From NCBI GenBank assembly GCA_021736545.1, contig JAIPFS010000126.1, forward strand, positions 1 through 5,011: a DNA stretch of 5,011 nucleotides, in the 5' to 3' direction. A program made the translations under genes and the position numbers. The DNA is from Spirochaetia bacterium. Lineage in GTDB: Bacteria > Spirochaetota > Spirochaetia > PWKH01. Shown one piece after another: positions 1 through 5,011 of the stretch. Under the pieces are notes generated by a model. It was not told the DNA's origin. It made no database searches and worked only from the letters and a program-made list of their open reading frames with translations. Within the stretch, counting starts at the first letter, position 1; each line of letters starts with the position of its first letter.

Positions 1-72
1 AGTGGCGAAGGGATTTGAACCCCTGACAAAACGGATATGAGCCGTTTGCTCTACCGACTGAGCTACGCCACC
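1..72 (-). tRNA. tRNA with CAU anticodon, probably elongator tRNA-Met (3' end cut by window edge)
   Basis: Read on the minus strand, the sequence folds as a full cloverleaf: acceptor GGTGGCG, D stem GCTC/GAGC with loop AGTCGGTA, anticodon stem AACGG/CCGTT around loop CTCATAT, a 5-base variable loop, and T stem AGGGG/CCCTT with loop TTCAAAT. The anticodon is CAU. The first acceptor pair is G1-U72, and base 73 plus any encoded CCA lie outside the window. Initiator tRNA is unlikely: position 1 is paired, and the anticodon stem lacks the three consecutive G-C pairs. A tRNA-Ile2 whose C34 becomes lysidine cannot be fully excluded, but pairs 4-69 and 5-68 are G-C here, the reverse of the C-G pairs I recall as TilS determinants, so Met is favoured. 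Base 32 is C, the position that TtcA thiolates in some tRNAs. Confidence 0.93.
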
Positions 73-86
73 AAAATATCAAAGCT

Positions 87-115
87 ACTATACCAATGGT
101 CCCTATTTCTGTCAA
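87..115 (-). promoter_or_regulatory. Sigma-70 promoter of the tRNA gene
   Basis: On the minus strand a perfect -35 box TTGACA (110-115) is followed after exactly 17 bases by TATAGT (87-92), five of six bases matching the -10 consensus. Transcription would start near base 80, about eight bases before the mature tRNA 5' end at 72. A near-consensus, short-leader promoter is what a strongly expressed stable RNA gene needs. It is the best promoter match in the window. Confidence 0.85.
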
Positions 116-211
116 TAACTTTACAGAAAAACCTTTTCATTTCCGCTTGACATAAATTTACGTAAAACTTTTTCAAACACAATGATAATCTATGCCTGCA
201 TCTCAAACTGA

Positions 212-817
212 TCATTTTTCTTGAACTAAATCATGAATCAGCCATTTTTTTTCGGAAGATCCTTTATCCCATATCAAATATATCGTATAGAGATAATTTT
301 CATCTGCTTCAGTTAGTATACGTACTGGTACTGAGATTCTATCCATTTGCTTTTCCGTTGTTTGATGCTCACCTATTCGTAAGCGCTCTAACTGTATTGG
401 ATCCGTAAAAAGATTTTCATGCAGTTTGGGGAATAAGTGATGCATTAACGGGTCAACATATTCTTTCCACTTCGATTCAGGTCCTTTATCCTCTTCATTG
501 GAAATATTTTCAGGTTCAGTATTATCTAACGAAGAAGTTTGTAAACTGCTAAAGAATTCAATGAGGACATGATATATACGAGCTGTTTCACTATCACGCA
601 GGGGATCTGCAAACTTTCCTAAAGTTAAATCCTCAGGCCTCATTCCCCAAATACTATCCCCTTCCCTATGTACCGGAAGACCTGCTGGAAGATCCGAATC
701 CTTTTTCCCTGCTTTATCACTATTTACAGAATCATTCTCGGCAGTCAAATTCATAAGTACGCTTAAAAAAAGTATTAGAAACCAAAGCTTATGTATATGC
801 GTTATTTGAATTACCAT
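212..817 (-). CDS. Exported protein of unknown function (201 aa)
   Basis: I do not recognise a named family. Residues 1-26 form a typical signal peptide: a short n-region with Lys10, a hydrophobic core at about 11-24, and likely cleavage after LTA (residue 26). The protein has no cysteine, so it is not a lipoprotein and is probably soluble in the periplasm. A polar, charged linker (27-45) leads to a likely helical region (55-93), an acidic linker (95-118) rich in Glu, Asp and Asn, then a segment around VDPLMHHLFPKLHE. The C-terminal 40 residues alternate as beta strands and end in KKWLIHDL, which recalls the last strands of NTF2-like folds; that resemblance is weak. The start at 817 is chosen because the signal peptide begins there; no clear Shine-Dalgarno sequence precedes it. 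The gene diverges from the HD gene. No convincing terminator is seen in the 139 bases (73-211) before the tRNA gene on the same strand. Confidence 0.8.
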   Translation of the reverse strand: MVIQITHIHKLWFLILFLSVLMNLTAENDSVNSDKAGKKDSDLPAGLPVHREGDSIWGMRPEDLTLGKFADPLRDSETARIYHVLIEFFSSLQTSSLDNTEPENISNEEDKGPESKWKEYVDPLMHHLFPKLHENLFTDPIQLERLRIGEHQTTEKQMDRISVPVRILTEADENYLYTIYLIWDKGSSEKKWLIHDLVQEK

Positions 818-852
818 AATATTACAACATTGCGTAAAGAGATCATATAGTA

Positions 853-881
853 TATGTACTTCTCTTTCCTGAAAATGTCAA
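853..881 (-). promoter_or_regulatory. Candidate promoter of the exported-protein gene
   Basis: On the minus strand a perfect TTGACA (876-881) is followed after 17 bases by TACATA (853-858), which matches only three of six -10 positions. A closer -10 match, TATACT, lies just downstream, but its 21-base spacing is too long. A start near base 846 would give a leader of about 30 bases before the ATG at 817. The -35 box is strong and the -10 is the weak part of the call. Confidence 0.5.
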
Positions 882-956
882 ATCCTGCAATTCGCTTCAG
901 AAAGAAATGAATAATAAAACACGTATAAAGAAGTATTTTCAAATAGGCGAAGCCGC

Positions 957-985
957 ATGACGAAAAAAAGTAAATATGCTATACA
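957..985 (+). promoter_or_regulatory. Weak candidate promoter of the HD gene
   Basis: ATGACG (957-962) and TATACA (980-985) each match four of six consensus bases with the ideal 17-base spacing. The expected start point, six to seven bases after the -10 box, falls on or next to the ATG at 992. The region is AT-rich, so chance matches are easy. A TATAAA at 924-929 has no -35 partner. Confidence 0.35.
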
Positions 986-991
986 ATATAT

Positions 992-2434
992 ATGCAAGAT
1001 ACTCATTGGGAAATTTATTCAAAACTGCAGCAGCAGGCTTATGAACCCGTTCGGGATCCTTTATGGAAGCATATTTACCTCACGAAAGGTATGATTGCGT
1101 TGGTCAGCTCTCATGAATTCCAAGCTATGAACGGAGTCAAACAGCTAGGACCTGCTTATTTAGTATATCCAGGAGCTGTTCACACAAGACTCAGCCACAG
1201 TATTGGGGTATATCATGCTGCAAGGAAAATAATCCTTCATTTTCTTCAGAATTTCCAAGAAAATTCTGCTCATGGAAACCAGAAAAGCCCATTCACATAC
1301 GAGGGTGTAAAAGCCTTTCTTGCAGCGGCACTGCTTCACGATATCGGCCATTTCCCTTTTACTCACTCATTAAAAGAACTTCCCTTAAAAGAACATGAAA
1401 CCCTTGCTTCCGACATTATACTGAGCTCTTCTGAACTGAAAACCATTATAAAAGAAAAAATACAAGCTGATCCGGAATTTACCGCCTTAATAATTGATGA
1501 ATCTCAAAAAACAGATAACAATGAAATTACGGCTTACAGGAATATTCTTTCAGGCGCATTAGACCCTGATAAACTGGATTATCTGAATAGAGACGCATAT
1601 TTCTGCGGTGTCCCATACGGGATACAGGATATTGAATACATTATCAGTAAAATGCGCTGGCTTCTTGAGAGCGGGCAGCCGGCTATTGAAATCAGCGGCA
1701 GCGGAGCAATGGAGAATCTTTTATTCTCTAAATATCTTATGTACAAATATGTCTATTGGCATCGAAGAGTACGATCTGCAACAGCTATGGTGAAAAAAGC
1801 ACTATTTCACGCCCTCCAATCAGGTACTATTTCAGCTGAAGACCTGTACAAAATCGATGACGATGCTTTTTATCACCTTTCACAAAAAAAGGATCACCCT
1901 TTCCTTGATTACATAAAACAGGTTAAAGAGAATCGGCTCTTTATTACTTCACTGGAAATACCATTTAATTCAGATAACACTGAACACATAAAGATGCAGG
2001 AACTTCCTTATAGAAGCCGTAAAGAGAAAAAACTGACTGAATTTCTTAAAAAAAGGGACAATACCCGTGTCTCCGAAGATGAGCGTATTTCCGCAATTAT
2101 TGATATTCCAGAAAAAATCAACTTTGAAATGAACATCCCTATTCTCGGTAATCGCTACTCATCAGACTCTTCAGGTATTTTTCCAGAAACTAGACATAAT
2201 TCAGCTTCATTCAGTGAAGAAAACAGCGGAATTACGGAAAATTCACAACAGTGGAACAATAAAGGCAATTTACAGAATAACTCCAAAGGCTTAGAAGTAT
2301 TTTCTCCTGACATTGTGGGAGCAATGGAAAAATCTCTTAGAACTCTTCGCATTTACATACCAGCTTCCTGCCGCTTGGATAGAGAAGATGCAATCAGCAT
2401 ACTGAATGAAGAAAACACTGAAAATGTCTCCTAA
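992..2434 (+). CDS. HD-domain phosphohydrolase, COG1078/SAMHD1-like (480 aa)
   Basis: This is a metal-dependent HD-superfamily hydrolase of the cytoplasm; relatives remove triphosphate from dNTPs, but the substrate here is unproven. The N-terminus matches the family pattern: RDPLWKHIYLT (21-31), then VKQLGPAYLVYPGAVHTRLSHSIGVYH (49-75). The metal ligands are all visible: His69, His116-Asp117 in LLHDIGHFPFTH, and Asp193 in LDPDKLDYLNRD. Residues corresponding to the SAMHD1 active site are also present: Arg66, His120, His125, His135, Lys194, Tyr197 and Asp201. The catalytic core therefore looks intact. An Asn/Ser-rich stretch (389-432) near the C-terminus looks like an added disordered segment before the final conserved-looking part (434-470). 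The ATG at 992 is the first in frame after an upstream stop at 971; no Shine-Dalgarno sequence precedes it. The gene reads directly into ttcA. The family is secure; the exact substrate is not. Confidence 0.93.
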   Translation: MQDTHWEIYSKLQQQAYEPVRDPLWKHIYLTKGMIALVSSHEFQAMNGVKQLGPAYLVYPGAVHTRLSHSIGVYHAARKIILHFLQNFQENSAHGNQKSPFTYEGVKAFLAAALLHDIGHFPFTHSLKELPLKEHETLASDIILSSSELKTIIKEKIQADPEFTALIIDESQKTDNNEITAYRNILSGALDPDKLDYLNRDAYFCGVPYGIQDIEYIISKMRWLLESGQPAIEISGSGAMENLLFSKYLMYKYVYWHRRVRSATAMVKKALFHALQSGTISAEDLYKIDDDAFYHLSQKKDHPFLDYIKQVKENRLFITSLEIPFNSDNTEHIKMQELPYRSRKEKKLTEFLKKRDNTRVSEDERISAIIDIPEKINFEMNIPILGNRYSSDSSGIFPETRHNSASFSEENSGITENSQQWNNKGNLQNNSKGLEVFSPDIVGAMEKSLRTLRIYIPASCRLDREDAISILNEENTENVS

Positions 2435-2438
2435 GGAA
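2433..2438 (+). promoter_or_regulatory. Ribosome-binding site that fixes the ttcA start
   Basis: AAGGAA lies nine bases before the ATG at 2448 and overlaps the last two bases of the HD gene's TAA stop. The earlier in-frame ATG codons at 2406 and 2424 have no such site. Ribosomes finishing the HD gene would be released right at this site, which favours translational coupling. Confidence 0.7.
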
Positions 2439-2447
2439 AATAATAGT

Positions 2448-3281
2448 ATGAGCAATAAAAATGAGCAAACACCTGTTGAAGAGATTGCAGGGGGAAGAAT
2501 GCCCCCTTGGATTCATCGATTCATCAAACAGGCGGGCAGAACAATTAACACATTCAATATGATAGAGGAGAATGACCGTGTGCTCCTAGGTATTTCCGGG
2601 GGAAAAGACTCGTTGGCCTTGGCTCTTGCCCTGGCATTACGTAAAAAATGGCTTCCTATTGATTATAAACTGGAGGCTCTTCATATAAACTGGAGAGAAC
2701 ACCCTATACCCGGGGAGAAAATGGAAGATTTGGAAAGTTTTTTCCGGCTGCTCAAAATTCCCTTTACTTCTGTTACGGCCTCCATGTTTCCGGATTCATT
2801 TCAGGATGATTTCAACTGCTATCTCTGTTCAAGAAATCGACGCAGGATACTGTTTCAGCATGCAGCTGATAAGGGAATACGTAAAGTAGCCATGGGGCAC
2901 CATTTAGATGATTTAGTGGAGACTTCACTTATCAATCTCTGCTTCAGAGCTGATTTCTCCACCATGCTTCCGGTGCAAGAATTTTTCAAAGGGGAAATAT
3001 ATGTGATACGTCCTCTTATACAGATAAAAGAACATGTACTCACCCGTCTGAATGAATCGTACACGATTCCCACTGCAAAGCCAGTCTGTCCATACGATCA
3101 GACAAACATCAGATCTAAATTGAAACCTATTATAAAAGATCTTTCAAGAATTGATAAACTCACCAGGGAACATGTGTTCAATGCCCACAAATTCAGCTGT
3201 CGTATTCCTCCTGGTGCGTCTGAATATCATAAATCCTCCCGGGAGTCTCTTCCTCAAGGAAAAGGGAGACTTTCTGAATAA
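2448..3281 (+). CDS. ttcA: tRNA 2-thiocytidine(32) synthetase TtcA (277 aa)
   Basis: TtcA uses ATP to adenylate C32 of certain tRNAs and replaces its oxygen with sulfur, with help from an iron-sulfur cluster, in the cytoplasm. The order of motifs matches the family: the PP-loop ISGGKDS (49-55), the CxxC motif NCYLC (Cys124, Cys127), GHHLDD (150-155), IRPL (187-190), and a third cysteine, Cys214, in KPVCPYDQTN. These three cysteines correspond to the three ligands of the E. coli [4Fe-4S] cluster. The usual second cysteine of the PCxLC motif is replaced, so the segment reads CPYD. The zinc-finger cysteines of the related TtuA family are absent. A Leu-Ala run (56-64) follows the PP-loop as a helix. 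The start at 2448 is chosen for its ribosome-binding site; starting at 2406 would add 14 residues and overlap the HD gene. The last 29 residues (249-277) are encoded opposite the end of ylxP and look poorly conserved. Confidence 0.92.
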   Translation: MSNKNEQTPVEEIAGGRMPPWIHRFIKQAGRTINTFNMIEENDRVLLGISGGKDSLALALALALRKKWLPIDYKLEALHINWREHPIPGEKMEDLESFFRLLKIPFTSVTASMFPDSFQDDFNCYLCSRNRRRILFQHAADKGIRKVAMGHHLDDLVETSLINLCFRADFSTMLPVQEFFKGEIYVIRPLIQIKEHVLTRLNESYTIPTAKPVCPYDQTNIRSKLKPIIKDLSRIDKLTREHVFNAHKFSCRIPPGASEYHKSSRESLPQGKGRLSE

Positions 3282-3486
3282 CCCGCTGCCCTTGAACCCG
3301 GGAATTACTTACGTAGGCAACACCGATCTCAGCAAACGTCAGGGAATCATTCAAATCTACCTCAGCTGCTGAAACATAAAAACGATTGCGCATTTTCTGG
3401 CGCAGTGAATTAATGATACTCCTTTTTTCTTTTAGTGAAGAAATATCCTCTAACTGTATAATACAATGTAACAAACTTACTATCAT
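3193..3486 (-). CDS. ylxP: DUF503/YlxP family protein (97 aa)
   Basis: The sequence shows the hallmark pattern of the small DUF503 (COG1550) family: an MIV N-terminus, SLKEKRSIINSLRQKMRNRF (17-36), VSAAEVD (38-44), then IGVAYVSNSR (54-63) and a C-terminal helix around VIQKVSLFLEEE. Length is normal for the family. The fold is ferredoxin-like and the molecular function is not established; in Firmicutes the gene usually sits in the nusA-infB-rbfA operon, which suggests a role near translation or ribosome assembly. None of those neighbours is visible here. The gene converges on ttcA, with 89 bases of shared coding sequence, and diverges from the outer-membrane protein gene. No Shine-Dalgarno sequence precedes the ATG at 3486; the start is chosen because the family begins exactly there. 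The motif match makes this a real gene, not an antisense shadow. Confidence 0.9.
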   Translation of the reverse strand: MIVSLLHCIIQLEDISSLKEKRSIINSLRQKMRNRFYVSAAEVDLNDSLTFAEIGVAYVSNSRVQGQRVIQKVSLFLEEETPGRIYDIQTHQEEYDS

Positions 3487-3493
3487 GCTGTTT

Positions 3494-3521
3494 AGTATAT
3501 AGGTATTAAAGTTATTATAAA
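3494..3521 (-). promoter_or_regulatory. Candidate promoter of ylxP
   Basis: On the minus strand TATACT (3494-3499, five of six -10 bases) lies seven bases before the ATG at 3486. TTTATA (3516-3521), with a 16-base spacer, is a four-of-six -35 match. A second TATAAT on this strand (3514-3519) has no usable -35. If the first pair is used, transcription starts on or next to the AUG. AT-richness weakens the call. Confidence 0.4.
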
Positions 3522-3526
3522 AGACG

Positions 3527-3555
3527 TTTAAAAATTATATTCTTTGGTATATAAT
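3527..3555 (+). promoter_or_regulatory. Sigma-70 promoter of the outer-membrane protein gene
   Basis: TTTAAA (3527-3532, four of six) is followed after 17 bases by a perfect TATAAT (3550-3555). A start near 3562 gives a leader of about 30 bases that carries the strong ribosome-binding site. It lies back to back with the ylxP promoter in the 105-base divergent spacer. Confidence 0.7.
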
Positions 3556-3580
3556 AAGTCGCAAGATTTGCATATTATGC

Positions 3581-3588
3581 AGGAGGGG
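3581..3588 (+). promoter_or_regulatory. Strong ribosome-binding site of the outer-membrane protein gene
   Basis: AGGAGGGG is the best Shine-Dalgarno match in the window. From AGGAGG it is five bases to the ATG at 3592 and eleven to the in-frame ATG at 3598, so 3592 is slightly favoured. Either start leaves the signal peptide intact. Confidence 0.85.
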
Positions 3589-3591
3589 TTT

Positions 3592-5011
3592 ATGCATATG
3601 AAAAAGAGAAGAGTATTCCTTGTAAGTTTAATTATTCTATTCGGCTTACTTTCGTCTCCGGTCTTTTCAGCGGAAAGCGGGGATATGGATCTAGACTTGA
3701 ATATGGGTGTTACCTACAGCAGCAATGAAGCTACAGGTCAAACAGCCTTGGGTATCAGCCTGAAACCGGATATCAGCTTTGGAAAATGGGGCATAGGACT
3801 AATCGGCACATTGAATTTTTCCTTAGATGATGAATCGGATTCGTTCATCCGCTTTATCTCTGAGGACTGGGTCCCGGATTTTGAAGATGATGAAAATTTT
3901 ATAGACTATACGAAGACTGCAGCAAGCCTGTATCTTCCAATTTTCAGGTATGTTCGCTACGGCTGGAAGGGAGAACCCCTCTATGCTCAATTCGGTACCA
4001 TTGACTCAATTTCCTTAGGTACGGGCGTCTTTGTTAACCAATACAGCAATACAGCTTTGTATGAGCAGCAGAGAATCTCCGGTGCAGTTCTGGATATTGA
4101 CGGCTCCCTGTTCAACTTCCCCTATATCGGTTTTGAGAGTTTCGCATCCAACATTACTGAATTTGATGTCCTCGGAGCTCGGGTTTATTCTCGACCTTTA
4201 TCTTTCCTCGAGGTACCCATTGTAAATGGAATCCAAATCGGCGCTTCCTTTGCTGCAGACAGGAATCCCGCAGCCCTGGATGATGTGGTTTCTGACTATT
4301 TTGATACTACAACCTTCTCTGAAAGTCCAGACATCGTTACTATGTACGGAGCGGATATTGTGGTTCCCTTACTGCCGTTCTCACTGTTTTCCATGGATCT
4401 GTTCGGGGACCTGGCTTTTCAGCCTTCTCAAGATGAAAATGATGAGACAGCAAGCGCTTTGCGCAGCGGTGTTCGGGGGAAAATTGGCGGCCTTATAAAC
4501 TATATGGCAGATTTCACCATGCCAAAGAAGGGATATAAACCCTATTATTTTGATGATGACTATGATCTGAACAGAAAGGATAAGTATGATGATCCAGGAT
4601 TGTCCGACGACAGCTACTACCTCATGGGCAGTGCCGGTTTTGATCTCTTTGACGAGAACCTGGTTTTTGACTTGAGGATTTCCAGCGAAGTTGTTGCTGA
4701 GGATTTCACCCTGCGGGATGATACACCTAAAATGGAAGCTTACTTCAAACTGGGAGAAGACATCCTTCCCTTATTCTATTTTGATGCCTACTACAGGAAA
4801 ACCTCACTCAGCTCAGACTCATTCAACTCCTTTCTCGAAGGAGTTATGGATCCCACTACTAGTGCTGAAATTGAAATTGATGCAAACATTCAGTACAGCG
4901 TCATAAAAACCCAAGTCGGCATGATTGTTACGTATGATTCGAGCGGTAACAGGGAAATAAAGACAAGTATAGCTGGGGATTTAACCCTGGATGAACTACT
5001 AGGGATCTTCT
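3592..5011 (+). CDS. Probable outer-membrane beta-barrel protein, partial (473+ aa, runs off the window)
   Basis: The frame is open from the ATG to the window edge with no stop codon, so the 3' end is missing. The N-terminus is a clear signal peptide: KKRR (4-7), a hydrophobic core (8-22), and cleavage after VFS (26) or the next Ala. There is no lipobox and no cysteine in the visible protein. The mature part shows many alternating polar/hydrophobic stretches with aromatic residues, as in outer-membrane strands, for example PLYAQFGTIDSISLGTGVF (129-147), FNFPYIGFESF (174-184) and IQIGASFAAD (214-223). Acidic clusters at 91-105 and 318-343 are likely loops. I recognise the general style of spirochaete surface-barrel proteins but cannot name a family, and no ligand or transport role can be read from the sequence. 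It has its own promoter and strong ribosome-binding site, suggesting high expression. It is visibly richer in GC than the HD gene. A large periplasmic beta protein is the main alternative. Confidence 0.82.
   Translation, partial: MHMKKRRVFLVSLIILFGLLSSPVFSAESGDMDLDLNMGVTYSSNEATGQTALGISLKPDISFGKWGIGLIGTLNFSLDDESDSFIRFISEDWVPDFEDDENFIDYTKTAASLYLPIFRYVRYGWKGEPLYAQFGTIDSISLGTGVFVNQYSNTALYEQQRISGAVLDIDGSLFNFPYIGFESFASNITEFDVLGARVYSRPLSFLEVPIVNGIQIGASFAADRNPAALDDVVSDYFDTTTFSESPDIVTMYGADIVVPLLPFSLFSMDLFGDLAFQPSQDENDETASALRSGVRGKIGGLINYMADFTMPKKGYKPYYFDDDYDLNRKDKYDDPGLSDDSYYLMGSAGFDLFDENLVFDLRISSEVVAEDFTLRDDTPKMEAYFKLGEDILPLFYFDAYYRKTSLSSDSFNSFLEGVMDPTTSAEIEIDANIQYSVIKTQVGMIVTYDSSGNREIKTSIAGDLTLDELLGIF

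Noticed and set aside
147..152. TTGACA on the plus strand, a possible promoter.
   Set aside because: No -10 match at 16-18 bases downstream and no plus-strand gene follows.
157..166. Palindrome TTTACGTAAA between the exported-protein gene and the tRNA, a possible operator or terminator.
   Set aside because: It has no loop or strong flanking stem, is single-copy, and lies upstream of the tRNA -35 box without overlapping it.
1160..1366. Minus-strand open frame inside the HD gene.
   Set aside because: It lies opposite the most conserved catalytic region of the HD protein and has no family pattern of its own; an antisense shadow. The same applies to the minus-strand frames at 2155-2352 and 2855-3073.
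2406..2447. Longer ttcA start at 2406 or 2424.
   Set aside because: Neither has a Shine-Dalgarno site, and the added residues are Lys-rich with no family match; 2448 has a good site.
3236..3245. Perfect 10-base palindrome CTCCCGGGAG.
   Set aside because: It lies inside the coding overlap, occurs once, and has no loop for a terminator; probably chance.
3244..3273. Hairpin AGTCTC/GAGACT followed by TTT near the end of ttcA, a possible terminator.
   Set aside because: The stem is only six pairs plus a four-pair inner stem with a four-base bulge, the T run is three bases, and it lies inside both ttcA and ylxP coding sequence. Too weak to call.
3151..3372. Plus-strand open frame across the ttcA end and ylxP.
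   Set aside because: It overlaps two motif-supported genes and shows no domain pattern or ribosome-binding site.
4031..4906. Three short plus-strand open frames (4031-4225, 4226-4498, 4691-4906).
   Set aside because: All lie in another frame inside the long signal-peptide-bearing gene that starts at 3592; they have no ribosome-binding sites or recognisable motifs.

Overview
The window looks like an ordinary chromosomal stretch from a diderm bacterium of fairly low GC. A spirochaete is my best guess. It rests on the style of the exported proteins, a large cysteine-free outer-membrane-type protein of a kind I associate with spirochaetes, and the divergence of the TtcA and HD proteins from proteobacterial forms. 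No single marker proves the phylum. Promoters read as standard sigma-70 type. No mobile element, CRISPR array or integration site is visible.

Layout from left to right. A CAU-anticodon tRNA, probably elongator tRNA-Met, lies on the minus strand at the left edge; its last bases fall outside the window, and a near-consensus promoter sits just upstream of it. Next, also on the minus strand, is a 201-residue exported protein of unknown function. After a 174-base divergent spacer comes a plus-strand pair: a 480-residue HD-domain phosphohydrolase (COG1078/SAMHD1-like) and a TtcA-type tRNA 2-thiocytidine synthetase. The ttcA ribosome-binding site overlaps the stop codon of the HD gene. A small minus-strand gene of the DUF503/YlxP family converges on ttcA, and the two coding regions overlap by 89 bases. 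After a 105-base divergent spacer with a good promoter and strong ribosome-binding site, a plus-strand gene for a signal-peptide-bearing, probable outer-membrane beta-barrel protein runs off the right edge (473 codons visible).

How the parts may work together. The HD enzyme and TtcA are probably co-transcribed and translationally coupled, which places nucleotide hydrolysis next to an ATP-dependent tRNA modification; any functional link is inference. TtcA, the tRNA and YlxP (a family often encoded beside translation genes in Firmicutes) give the centre a translation flavour. The two exported proteins look independent of it. The points most worth a second look are the ttcA/ylxP antisense coding overlap, two genes whose best promoter would start transcription on the AUG itself, the lineage-specific Asn/Ser-rich insert in the HD protein, and the unnamed acidic outer-membrane protein. 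I found no convincing undescribed multi-gene system here.
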